A stretch of 64,000 nucleotides of DNA, taken from assembly GCF_014395225.1 (NCBI RefSeq), contig NZ_CP060723.1, forward strand, positions 4,898,001 to 4,962,000. Reading direction: 5' to 3'. The notes beneath the pieces are model-generated. The model had not been told where the DNA came from. It saw only the letters and a list, made by a program, of their open reading frames with translations, and searched no databases. Below are positions 37,234-45,238 of the stretch, in pieces. The translations under genes were made by a program, and so were the position numbers. How positions within the stretch are numbered: the stretch's first letter is position 1; every line of letters starts with the position of its first letter. This DNA is from Pedobacter roseus. GTDB taxonomy: Bacteria > Bacteroidota > Bacteroidia > Sphingobacteriales > Sphingobacteriaceae.

Positions 37234-37539
37234 TTATTTTCTTAAGACTTCAAAATTACGATAGTTTTTTACTTCGCCATCGCTTACAGCTACATTTTCT
37301 ACCCTCGAGCGGTCCGGACCTTCATGGCACCAGTTTACAAATTCTTCGAGAAAAATTTCTTCGCCTTCTGCTTCAATGTAAACCGAACCATCTTTTTCGT
37401 TTCTTACAAAACCATTTACCATCATTTGGTTGGCAATAATTTTTGTAGTCTCCCTAAACCCAACGCCCTGCACTTTACCAGTTATCATTATATTAAGATG
37501 CTTTACCCCTTCAGAAGATTTTATATTTTTTTCGCTCAT
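37234..37539 (-). CDS. Acylphosphatase
   Basis: The 101-residue protein has the catalytic Arg and Asn of acylphosphatases in GKVQGVGFRETTKIIA and NGFVRNEKDGSVYIEAEG, which hydrolyse carboxyl-phosphate bonds. The family core is about 90 residues; here a short N-terminal extension (MSEKNIKSSEGVKH) precedes it. A -7 box at 37557-37564 serves it. Physiological substrate unknown. Confidence 0.93.
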   Translation of the reverse strand: MSEKNIKSSEGVKHLNIMITGKVQGVGFRETTKIIANQMMVNGFVRNEKDGSVYIEAEGEEIFLEEFVNWCHEGPDRSRVENVAVSDGEVKNYRNFEVLRK

Positions 37540-37556
37540 ACTAAATTTTAACGTTG

Positions 37557-37564
37557 CAAAGTTA
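37557..37564 (-). promoter_or_regulatory. -7 promoter element of the acylphosphatase gene
   Basis: TAACTTTG followed by C on the minus strand, 17 bases before the ATG. Confidence 0.5.
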
Positions 37565-37648
37565 GTAAACCAATTGTGTATCCTTATGTCCGGATGTTGT
37601 AAAGTTGAAATGTTGTAAAGTTAATGACCTGGCAATATAAAATGTTGT

Positions 37649-38605
37649 TTATAAATCTAATTCACCAGATATGTATTTAAATCCTTGTAATTCGGATTTA
37701 AATTCGGACCAAATTTCGTCAAGAATGGATTTAGCAGGCTTAATTTTTTTAAGCATAGCAGAAACCTGACCGATTTCGAGTTCACCATTTTCCATATCGC
37801 CTTCAAACATCCCCAATTTTGCCCTGGCCCTGCCTAAAAGCTCCATTAAACGTTCCCGATCGGCACCTTCGGCCTCAGCCATTGAAACCGCATCAGCAAA
37901 TTCGTTTTTTAATAACCTTACAGGCACCAGTTTTTTCATAGCCAGTTTGGTATCACCTTCAGTGGCCGAAATAATTTTATTTTTAAAAGCAGGGTGAGCA
38001 GATGATTCTTCGGCAACAGCAAAAGCAGAACCTACCTGAACGGCATCGGCACCTAAAGCAAAAGCAGCCAACATGGCTTTTCCACTCCCGATACCACCGG
38101 CTGCGATAACCGGAATTTTTACCGCCTCTTTTATCATCGGGATCAAACACATTGTAGTTGTTTCTTCCCTACCATTGTGCCCGCCGGCTTCAAAACCTTC
38201 GGCCACTATGGCATCTACACCGGCTTGCTGAGCTTTTAAGGCAAATTTTATGTTCGCAACCACATGGACAACCGTAATTCCCTTCTCTTTTAAAATGCTT
38301 GTCCATGTTGCCGGATTACCTGCAGAAGAAAACACAATCTTTACTCCTTCTTCTATTACTACCTCAATAATTTCCTGGATGTTGGGATAGAGCAAAGGAA
38401 TATTAACCGCGAAAGGTTTATCGGTAGCTAATTTGCATTTTTGGATGTGTATTTTTAAAACCTCCGGGTACATGGAGCCTGCACCGATAATACCCAAACC
38501 ACCTGCATTTGAAACTGCCGAAGCCAATTTCCAGCCACTGCACCAAACCATTCCGGCCTGGATAATAGGATATTTTATGTTGAAAAGTTTACATATTGGG
38601 TTCAT
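37649..38605 (-). CDS. Nitronate monooxygenase / FabK-like FMN enzyme
   Basis: The 318-residue protein has the TIM-barrel FMN fold of the nitronate monooxygenase and enoyl-ACP reductase II group. Signs are IIQAGMVWCSGWKLASAVSNAGGLGIIGAG at the start, VAEGFEAGGHNGR in the middle and IAAGGIGSGKAMLAAFALGADAVQVGSAF near the FMN phosphate site. Whether it oxidises nitronates or reduces enoyl-ACP cannot be decided without structural comparison. It is read from its own region 44 bases past the dehydrogenase stop on the same strand. Confidence 0.85.
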   Translation of the reverse strand: MNPICKLFNIKYPIIQAGMVWCSGWKLASAVSNAGGLGIIGAGSMYPEVLKIHIQKCKLATDKPFAVNIPLLYPNIQEIIEVVIEEGVKIVFSSAGNPATWTSILKEKGITVVHVVANIKFALKAQQAGVDAIVAEGFEAGGHNGREETTTMCLIPMIKEAVKIPVIAAGGIGSGKAMLAAFALGADAVQVGSAFAVAEESSAHPAFKNKIISATEGDTKLAMKKLVPVRLLKNEFADAVSMAEAEGADRERLMELLGRARAKLGMFEGDMENGELEIGQVSAMLKKIKPAKSILDEIWSEFKSELQGFKYISGELDL

Positions 38606-38658
38606 AGGAGTTTTATTAGGTTATGATACGTGGTGATACGTACCATGGCCGTTCATGC

Positions 38659-39621
38659 TTAAAGTATTTCGGGGTTGGCAATATTTGTCGGTTTTCCGTT
38701 GATGTAATTGATGATATTTTCGAACGCTTTGCTAAAATAGAGCTCGTAACTGTTCTTTTCTACATAGCCAAGGTGTGGGGTACAAACTACATTCGGCATG
38801 TTAAGCAATTCAAAATCTACATGGTAAACGGGTTCACTTTCGTAAACATCTATACCCGCAAAACCCGGCCTACCTGCTTTTAAAGCTTTAATAAGGCTTC
38901 CCGTTACTATAAGTTCTGCCCGGGAAGTATTGATCAGCACCGAAGAAGTTTTCATTAAATTTAAGTCCTCCTCTTTTACAATCCCATTGGTTTCTTGGTT
39001 TAAACGTAGATGAAGTGTAATCACATCGGCAGTTTTAAAAAAATCGATTTTACTTTCTGCAGCCTGAAAGCCATCGCCTATCGCGTTCAATCTCGATTGA
39101 TCACTGCCCCATACCAAAACCTTTGCGCCAAAAGCTTTTGCATAACCTGCTATAATTTTACCGATTTTTCCATACCCCCAAATCCCGATGATTTTTCCGT
39201 TCACACTTTCACCGATATTCACCTGCCAATTGCCTTTTTTCATTCCTTCAATGGCATTGGGAATCTGCCTTAAAACATTCATTAACAAAATCCATGTTAA
39301 TTCGGCAGGAGCAATCGGAGAACCAATGCCTTCAGCCACCGCCACTTTATATTTAGAGCAGGCAATCAAATCTAAATGATTGGAAATTTTCCCGGTTTGG
39401 CTAATCAGCTTCAGTTTGGGTAATCTGGAAAGTAAGTCATTAGTAATGGCTGTCCGCTCTCTGATCAAAACTAATACTTCAACGTCTTTTATTTTTTCTG
39501 CCAGGACATCGAGATCCCTCTCGGTCTTGTTAAGAATAACAACTTCCTGCTGCTGCAATAAACTAAAACACGACAATTTTCTAACCGCATCCTGATAATC
39601 GTCTAATATGGCTATTTTCAT
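38659..39621 (-). CDS. D-isomer-specific 2-hydroxyacid dehydrogenase
   Basis: The 320-residue protein has the NAD-binding GYGKIGKIIAGYAKAFGAKV segment (GxGxxG) and the catalytic Arg, Glu and His of the family in NTSRAELIV, DVYESEPV and VCTPHLGY. It interconverts 2-keto and D-2-hydroxy acids. Its ATG directly follows the stop codon of the Fic gene, so the two are very likely one transcript. The substrate is unknown, and no link between the two activities is evident. Confidence 0.9.
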   Translation of the reverse strand: MKIAILDDYQDAVRKLSCFSLLQQQEVVILNKTERDLDVLAEKIKDVEVLVLIRERTAITNDLLSRLPKLKLISQTGKISNHLDLIACSKYKVAVAEGIGSPIAPAELTWILLMNVLRQIPNAIEGMKKGNWQVNIGESVNGKIIGIWGYGKIGKIIAGYAKAFGAKVLVWGSDQSRLNAIGDGFQAAESKIDFFKTADVITLHLRLNQETNGIVKEEDLNLMKTSSVLINTSRAELIVTGSLIKALKAGRPGFAGIDVYESEPVYHVDFELLNMPNVVCTPHLGYVEKNSYELYFSKAFENIINYINGKPTNIANPEIL

Positions 39622-40743
39622 TTATTCTGAAAGAATTCTGTACAACTCTAAATTAAGAAAATAATGTCCTTTGCCTACCAATCTCTTTTCAAGAATCCCC
39701 ATTTCGGTTAATTGATCCAAATACTTTCTTGCAGTGTTTTCTGCATATATACCTTTTTTAACCAAATGTTGAACACGGGTAAAGGGCTGCGTAAATATTG
39801 AATTAATTAATGAATCTGGTCGCTGGATATCTGTATTTTCCAAAACAGCGGCTGTAATTGACTCTTTAGCTGAAATGATATCATTTATTTTATCATAAGT
39901 AATATTCGCTGTTACTTCAACAGCCTTAAGCATATAAAGTATCCAATTTTTCCAACTTCCACGCTGAGTAATTCCTGCAAGACCAGCATAATATGCTTCT
40001 TTATTCTCCATAATATACTTGCTTAAAAAAAGTATGGGGTAGTCTAGTAATCCTTTTTGCGTTAAATAATTAATATTAAAAATCCTTCCTGTTCTGCCAT
40101 TACCATCACGAAATGGATGTATTGCCTCAAATTGATAATGTCCTATGGCCATTTTAAGTAATGGGTCCAACGGGTAGTTTATTTCATCATTAAGAAATTT
40201 AATCAGGTTATCCATTTTAGCTTCGATTATACCCGCTCCCCTGGGTTGTGTATAAAACACTTTTCCGGCATTAGGACCAGATCCACCTTCCTTAATTACA
40301 ATTTGAGCCACTGGTGGCCGTATCCCATCATTGAACCGACTAACAATCCGGTACATTTTAATAAAATATTCCCTATCGATAGGTTTATTTTCCTGAAGAT
40401 ATTGATGACCTTCCCATAATGCTTCTCTATAATATAGAATTTCTTTTGCCGGACCATTTACTTGACCGACATTTTCTTCGCTATATGCTTTATAAAGTTC
40501 ATCATCCGTAGTGAAAATATTTTCAATCGCACTCGATGCTTTTGCTTCTTGCAAACTAATTGAATTAATCAGCAGCCCTTGATTGGGAATAGCAATACTT
40601 CTACCTTGAAGACGTCCTAATGCTGCTTTACTATTGCCAAGTTGTAATAGAATATCAACGTCAAGGTAGATAACTGAATCAACTGGAAGTTCAGGAAGCG
40701 AGTTCCAGGGTTTGGTACGATCTGGATTAATAGCAAATGGCAT
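39622..40743 (-). CDS. Fic-family protein (class II, N-terminal inhibitory helix)
   Basis: Fic enzymes usually add AMP to hydroxyl groups of target proteins. The catalytic motif HPFRDGNGR lies at about residues 209-217. An upstream motif of the form SxxxEN (SSAIEN, about 70-75) matches the (S/T)xxxE(G/N) inhibitory helix of class II members, whose Glu blocks ATP binding. A C-terminal winged-helix-like part follows (TRVQHLVKKGIYAENTARKYLDQL). I place the start at the ATG at 40743; an in-frame TTG six bases upstream falls inside the -7 box. No separate antitoxin gene is needed for this class. Confidence 0.9.
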   Translation of the reverse strand: MPFAINPDRTKPWNSLPELPVDSVIYLDVDILLQLGNSKAALGRLQGRSIAIPNQGLLINSISLQEAKASSAIENIFTTDDELYKAYSEENVGQVNGPAKEILYYREALWEGHQYLQENKPIDREYFIKMYRIVSRFNDGIRPPVAQIVIKEGGSGPNAGKVFYTQPRGAGIIEAKMDNLIKFLNDEINYPLDPLLKMAIGHYQFEAIHPFRDGNGRTGRIFNINYLTQKGLLDYPILFLSKYIMENKEAYYAGLAGITQRGSWKNWILYMLKAVEVTANITYDKINDIISAKESITAAVLENTDIQRPDSLINSIFTQPFTRVQHLVKKGIYAENTARKYLDQLTEMGILEKRLVGKGHYFLNLELYRILSE

Positions 40744-40746
40744 ATT

Positions 40747-40754
40747 CAAATATA
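40747..40754 (-). promoter_or_regulatory. -7 promoter element of the Fic gene
   Basis: TATATTTG on the minus strand, three bases before the ATG. The in-frame TTG sits inside the box, which argues against it as the start. Confidence 0.5.
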
Positions 40755-40830
40755 ATCATTTTTGACATTAAAAATCCGGATATTTAATGTCAAAGCACAA
40801 AATCACCTCAAATAAGCAAAGGGAAACACA

Positions 40831-40864
40831 TTTCACCTTAAAAAATTACTTTTTTAAGGTGAAA
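40831..40864. repeat. Perfect 15-bp inverted repeat upstream of the Fic gene
   Basis: TTTCACCTTAAAAAA, loop TTAC, TTTTTTAAGGTGAAA. A second, related hairpin (CGCCTTAAA / TTTAAGGCG) lies at 40905-40932. Both fall between the amidohydrolase stop and the Fic promoter and could be terminators or operator sites. Confidence 0.6.
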
Positions 40865-40941
40865 AAGATGAAATACTATTAAAATCTAATGCAAATTAGA
40901 TCTTCGCCTTAAAAAAACAACAATTTAAGGCGTAAGACCAA

Positions 40942-42108
40942 TTAAATTAATCTTTCTACATTATCACTTTCGATTATACAATTAGCTGAAAGCTGGATCA
41001 GATTCAACCCCGGTTTTTTGCCAGGCTCTATTGTTCCTAAATCCTTATCGAGCGCTAAAAATTCTGCTCCATTTATAGTTGCCCAGCTTAAAAGTTTTTC
41101 AAAAGTAACCTGCTTATGTTTTTGTAGGGTAATCATTTCAGACAGGATATTAAGCTGATGGTTGCTCGCCAAACTATCGGTACCCAAAGTAATTTTCACT
41201 TTTTCATTTATTAGTAAATCAACATTGGGTAGGGCATTTTCGATATAAAGATTAGCCTGCGGACAAAGGCACCAATATAAATTCGGGTTATGCGCTTTTG
41301 CAAACATGATGTCGGCTTTGTTAGAAACGGTATTGTGTACCAATAAAGTTTTTTGCTCCTTAATATAAGGTAGCCAGCTTTGTAATGAGGTTTTATGGCT
41401 TGGCTCGAAAAACGTGATATCCAATCCTAAAAACTGATATAGATCTAAAAATCCGCCTGTTTTATTTTCGAAAAAAGCATTTTCATTGTCCGTTTCCTGA
41501 TTGTGCACACTGATAAGAGTATTGGCTTTTTCGGCTTCATCCCTGATTAATTCAAATAATTCTGGAGATACAGTGTAGGGGGCATGTGGAACGATAGATG
41601 CTGGCAGTGGTTCAAAATCTTGCTTAATACTCTTAACTTGATCCATTATAGCACCTGCACGTTCAGGATTAAAGCCCAAAGCCTCTATAAAGGTATGGTA
41701 ATGGATTTTGCTGTTTTCTTTTACCTCTTTAGAGGAAATTTGGTTGGAAATATCGCCAACAGCTACAATACCGTTTTCGAACATTTTTTGGTCGGCAGTT
41801 TCCATCGCAGCTTTAATCTGCCCTGCATCGCCTTGCCTGCTTGTAATGATGCTGCGCACAAATTCTACTAATCCGGTATGCTCAGGAATTTGCCCCAGCA
41901 TGTGCGAAAGTTCTAAATGGCAATGGGTATTGATAAAACCAGGAACGATGGCTCCTTTATGTTTTGTAACATCCAGACCAAGGTTTACGATCTCTTCTTG
42001 AGTTAAGATTCCAACAATTTCGCCATCCGGGCGTACAGCTACCGCCCCATTTTTAACCGGAGCCGAAGCAACAGGAAAAATCCAATCGGCTGAAAAGTAT
42101 TTTAGCAT
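40942..42108 (-). CDS. Amidohydrolase-family deaminase-like protein
   Basis: The 388-residue protein has the metal-binding pattern of the amidohydrolase fold: HCHLELSH near residue 60, HAPYTVSP and HNQETDNE in the middle, and LGTDSLASNHQLNIL with the conserved Asp. Related enzymes deaminate nucleobases or similar rings, but the substrate is not certain. Deamination of aminodeoxyfutalosine, a menaquinone precursor, is one possible role of this kind of enzyme, and no neighbour tests it. Family length is usual. Confidence 0.85.
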   Translation of the reverse strand: MLKYFSADWIFPVASAPVKNGAVAVRPDGEIVGILTQEEIVNLGLDVTKHKGAIVPGFINTHCHLELSHMLGQIPEHTGLVEFVRSIITSRQGDAGQIKAAMETADQKMFENGIVAVGDISNQISSKEVKENSKIHYHTFIEALGFNPERAGAIMDQVKSIKQDFEPLPASIVPHAPYTVSPELFELIRDEAEKANTLISVHNQETDNENAFFENKTGGFLDLYQFLGLDITFFEPSHKTSLQSWLPYIKEQKTLLVHNTVSNKADIMFAKAHNPNLYWCLCPQANLYIENALPNVDLLINEKVKITLGTDSLASNHQLNILSEMITLQKHKQVTFEKLLSWATINGAEFLALDKDLGTIEPGKKPGLNLIQLSANCIIESDNVERLI

Positions 42109-42228
42109 GCTGCAAATTAGCGCAATACCAGCAGCTAAAAAAATATTTTTCTAAGCCAGGGTTATTTTTGAAAATGAAATGATTTTTAAATTTTCTCTAA
42201 AGAATTTAGAAAATTGGAAAAGAAAAAG

Positions 42229-42301
<73 letters not shown>

Positions 42302-42592
42302 TTTTAATCGGGCTGCAATGATAGAAAAAAATCTTCTTTTTTCAAAAGTTGAAATTTATTTTTTTGCCTCGTCAGATATTCCTGTTTAACAATCAGAGGT
42401 TTTCAAGCGTTGCTATTTCTAAATTACACTTAAAATCTGCTTCTATGATATAAGGTTACACTTGATGGCATGATCATACGCTGAAAGCTGTGCTTTTTCA
42501 TTACAAATCCAATTTAAGTGGGGTATCACGATGCCAAGCAGCGATAAGTATGCAGCAAATAACTGCAAAACTTGTAGTCATTCACCACAAAG

Positions 42593-42609
42593 TGTGGAGA
42601 AACTCCACA
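42593..42609. repeat. Hairpin in the gap before the tandem secreted-protein genes
   Basis: TGTGGAG-AAA-CTCCACA, with an additional TTTGGCAC at 42620 and another at 42672. The 430-base gap (42302-42733) otherwise shows nothing coding. It probably holds the promoter of the three genes, but none was clear. Confidence 0.4.
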
Positions 42610-42733
42610 ACATTAAAACTTTGGCACAACAACAATCAACTGTAAATCAATTATTTAAATAAAAAAACTGGTTTGGCACCATTATGAAACATTAGCAAGT
42701 ATTGTTACACAAATAAATTTTAAAATATATACC

Positions 42734-43048
42734 ATGAAAAAATTCGTTTTAGCAGCTACAGTATTAGCATTCGCAGGGTTCTCAGCAGTACAAGCAAGTG
42801 AAGTAAAAGATTTTAAAACTACTGCAATTGTTGCAGTTCAAGATAGCGCAGTAAAAACTCCAGTGAAATTGGAAGAACTTCCTGAGCCAGTAACAACCGC
42901 ATTAAAATCTGATGCATATAAAGGTTGGACCGCAACTGAAGCATGGTCAGTTAAAGAAGGTACTAAAGAGTATTATTTAATTAACGTGAAAAAAGAAGCT
43001 GAAACCAGTTCGGTAAAAATCGACAAAGACGGTAAACCAGTTCAATAA
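42734..43048 (+). CDS. Secreted PepSY-like small protein, copy 1
   Basis: This 104-residue protein has a signal peptide (MKKFVLAATVLAFAGFSAVQAS) and a mature part of about 80 residues: VKLEELPEPVTTALKSDAYKGW, then TATEAWSVKEGTKEYYLINVKKE and KIDKDGKPVQ. The LP-V-AL pattern and the strands at the end resemble the PepSY-like fold of Bacteroidota. It would be periplasmic or released. It is the first of three nearly identical tandem genes, followed by a sigma-54 regulator. The function is unknown. Confidence 0.78.
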   Translation: MKKFVLAATVLAFAGFSAVQASEVKDFKTTAIVAVQDSAVKTPVKLEELPEPVTTALKSDAYKGWTATEAWSVKEGTKEYYLINVKKEAETSSVKIDKDGKPVQ

Positions 43049-43129
43049 TCAATATAAAATTAGCGCTCCATAATTAATAAGTATTTAAACAGTAACGAAA
43101 GTTACCAATCATATTTAAAACAGAATATC

Positions 43130-43441
43130 ATGAAAAAGATCATTTTAGCCGCTACTTTAGCATTCGCAGGATTCACAGCAGTACAAGCAAGTGAAGTAAA
43201 TACAATCAAAAACGCTGCAATTGTTGCAGTTCAAGATAGTGCAGTAAAAACTCCAGTTAAATTGGAAGAACTTCCTGCTCCGGTAACCACCGCATTAAAA
43301 TCTGATGCTTACAAAGGATGGACTGCTACTGAAGCATGGTCGGTTAAAGAAGGTACCAAAGAGTATTATTTAATCAACGTGAAAAAAGAAGCTGAAACCG
43401 GTTCGGTAAAAATCGACAAAGACGGTAAACCAGTTCAATAA
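43130..43441 (+). CDS. Secreted PepSY-like small protein, copy 2
   Basis: The 103-residue sequence is nearly the same as copy 1 (LPAP instead of LPEP, and a Gly in place of Ser near the end). The signal peptide is slightly different (MKKIILAATLAFAGFTAVQAS) and the segment after it reads EVNTIKNAAIVAVQDS. Codons differ from the other copies at many silent positions. It lies 81 bases after copy 1. Confidence 0.78.
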   Translation: MKKIILAATLAFAGFTAVQASEVNTIKNAAIVAVQDSAVKTPVKLEELPAPVTTALKSDAYKGWTATEAWSVKEGTKEYYLINVKKEAETGSVKIDKDGKPVQ

Positions 43442-43474
43442 TCTCAAATAAATACGCCATAAAGGCATAATCAA

Positions 43475-43502
43475 TATAAGCGCGGCCTTCGGGCTGCGCA
43501 TA
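43475..43502. repeat. Hairpin between copies 2 and 3
   Basis: AAGCGCGGCCTTCGGGCTGCGCA, a GC-rich hairpin with a TTCG loop between copies 2 and 3. No T-run follows, so it may stabilise or attenuate the message rather than end it. Confidence 0.45.
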
Positions 43503-43520
43503 AACTAAAAAAGAAACAAG

Positions 43521-43835
43521 ATGAAAAAATTAATTTTATCAGCTGCGTTCTTAGCTTTTGCAGGATTCTCAGCAGTACAGGCAAGTGAAGTAAATACAAT
43601 TAAAAATGCTGCAATTGTTGCAGTTCAAGATAGTGCGGTAAAAACTCCGGTTAAATTGGAAGAATTACCTGAGCCGGTAACAACAGCATTAAAATCTGAT
43701 GCTTATAAAGGATGGACTGCTACTGAAGCTTGGTCTGTTAAAGAAGGAACAAAGGAATACTACTTGATCAATGTTAAAAAAGAAGCAGAAACTGGTTCGG
43801 TTAAAATTGATAAAGACGGTAAACCCGTACAATAA
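43521..43835 (+). CDS. Secreted PepSY-like small protein, copy 3
   Basis: This 104-residue protein has a mature part that differs from copy 2 by a single residue (Glu for Ala in the LP-P motif), yet its codons differ at many silent positions. Signal peptide MKKLILSAAFLAFAGFSAVQAS. The strong protein match with silent differences suggests selection on the mature protein. It is followed by a terminator whose tail joins the promoter of the regulator. Confidence 0.78.
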   Translation: MKKLILSAAFLAFAGFSAVQASEVNTIKNAAIVAVQDSAVKTPVKLEELPEPVTTALKSDAYKGWTATEAWSVKEGTKEYYLINVKKEAETGSVKIDKDGKPVQ

Positions 43836-43868
43836 AAACCCAAATATTACATCTACCTATTACAAAAG

Positions 43869-43891
43869 AAAGCCGGATTATGTCCGGCTTT
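43869..43891 (+). terminator. Terminator after the three secreted-protein genes
   Basis: AAAGCCGGA-TTATG-TCCGGCTTT hairpin, then TTCTTATTTTT. The T-run overlaps the -7 box of the next gene. Confidence 0.85.
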
Positions 43892-43894
43892 TCT

Positions 43895-43902
43895 TATTTT
43901 TG
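43895..43902 (+). promoter_or_regulatory. -7 promoter element of the sigma-54 response regulator
   Basis: TATTTTTG, four bases before the ATG, inside the T-run of the upstream terminator. Confidence 0.5.
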
Positions 43903-43906
43903 TTAA

Positions 43907-45238
43907 ATGGCGAGAATCCTGATTCTAGAAGACGATACAACATTTGCTCAATTACTTGAAGGTTTTTTAACAAAAAACGGTCACGAGGTTACCCTTGTAA
44001 CCCATGTAAAGCAATCTTTTAAACAAGTAGAGAACAGTGAATTCGACTTACTATTAATTGATTACCGCCTTCCCGACGGGACAGGTTTTGAAGTGCTTAC
44101 CCATCTTCGTGATCTGGGCCTATCTATCCCGGTAATCATTATGACCAGTTTTAATGATGTTCGTACCGCGGTAAAATCAATTCAGTTAGGCGCTTTTGAT
44201 TACATCACCAAACCGGTTAACCCCGATGAGCTATTGATGGTGATCAAAAATTCTTTAGCAAAAAAGAATATCAAAAGTGATGAACCTAAAGAAATAAACA
44301 GCGATTTTATTAAGGGTAAAAGTGCCATTGCCGATAAATTATATGGTCACATTAACCTGGTTGCACCTACTGATATGTCGGTAATTATACAGGGTGAAAG
44401 TGGAACCGGAAAAGAATTTGCAGCCAGAACTTTACACCAACAGAGTAAGCGGGCAGATAAACCTTTTGTGGCAATAGATTGCGGCGCTTTATCAAAAGAT
44501 CTTGCCGCAAGTGAATTATTCGGGCACGTTAAAGGCGCCTTTACAGGTGCATTAAATGATAAAAAAGGTCAGTTTGAAGCCGCCAACGGAGGAACATTGT
44601 TTCTGGATGAAGTTGGTAACCTGAGTTACGAAGTGCAGATTAAACTGCTTCGTGCATTACAGGAAAGGGTGATACAGCCTTTAGGCAGTACCAAACAAAT
44701 CCCTGTAAACGTTCGCATTATTACGGCTACAAATGATGATCTGACCAACAGCATGCAACAGGGAGAATTTAGGGAAGATTTATACCATCGCTTAAATGAA
44801 TTTAAAATCCAGCTTCCGCCATTGCGCGATAGAGGTGGAGATCTGGAACTGTTCATCAATCACTTCATTCAGCTATCAAACCGCGATTTAGAACGGAACG
44901 TTAAAAGCGTATCTGCTGAAGCTAAAGCATTATTGTTAAGTTACGATTGGCCTGGCAATTTGCGCGAGCTGAGTAATGTGATTAAACGTATGGTATTATT
45001 GAGCCCTGGTGATGTTGCCCAAATTGAAGCATTACCTGATGAAATGATGATTTCGGTTCAACATCAATCGGCCCCGGGCAATTCATCTGACCTGAAAGCG
45101 GTAAACGAACAGAACGAAAAAACACTGATTACCGAAACTTTAATCAAAGTGAGGCACAATAAATCAAAAGCAGCAAAGATTTTAAATATCGACCGTAAAA
45201 CATTATATGCAAAAATGGAGCGCTACGGGATTGAATAA
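43907..45238 (+). CDS. Sigma-54-dependent response regulator (NtrC family)
   Basis: The 443-residue protein has three domains in order. A receiver domain carries the phosphoacceptor Asp52 (LLLIDYRLPDGTGFEVL). An AAA+ domain has the Walker A GESGTGKE, the sigma-54-contacting GAFTGA loop (HVKGAFTGALNDKKG) and LDEVGNL. A C-terminal Fis-type helix-turn-helix reads NKSKAAKILNIDRKTLYAKM. It activates sigma-54 promoters. It meets a hybrid kinase that runs the opposite way with no gap between stop codons, a natural partner. The three secreted-protein genes upstream are candidate targets, but no full sigma-54 promoter was found there. Confidence 0.95.
   Translation: MARILILEDDTTFAQLLEGFLTKNGHEVTLVTHVKQSFKQVENSEFDLLLIDYRLPDGTGFEVLTHLRDLGLSIPVIIMTSFNDVRTAVKSIQLGAFDYITKPVNPDELLMVIKNSLAKKNIKSDEPKEINSDFIKGKSAIADKLYGHINLVAPTDMSVIIQGESGTGKEFAARTLHQQSKRADKPFVAIDCGALSKDLAASELFGHVKGAFTGALNDKKGQFEAANGGTLFLDEVGNLSYEVQIKLLRALQERVIQPLGSTKQIPVNVRIITATNDDLTNSMQQGEFREDLYHRLNEFKIQLPPLRDRGGDLELFINHFIQLSNRDLERNVKSVSAEAKALLLSYDWPGNLRELSNVIKRMVLLSPGDVAQIEALPDEMMISVQHQSAPGNSSDLKAVNEQNEKTLITETLIKVRHNKSKAAKILNIDRKTLYAKMERYGIE

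Noticed and set aside
42618..42695. Sigma-54 promoters at two TTTGGCAC sites
   Set aside because: The -24 half fits, but neither has GC at the correct distance for -12 (the bases there are AT and AA).
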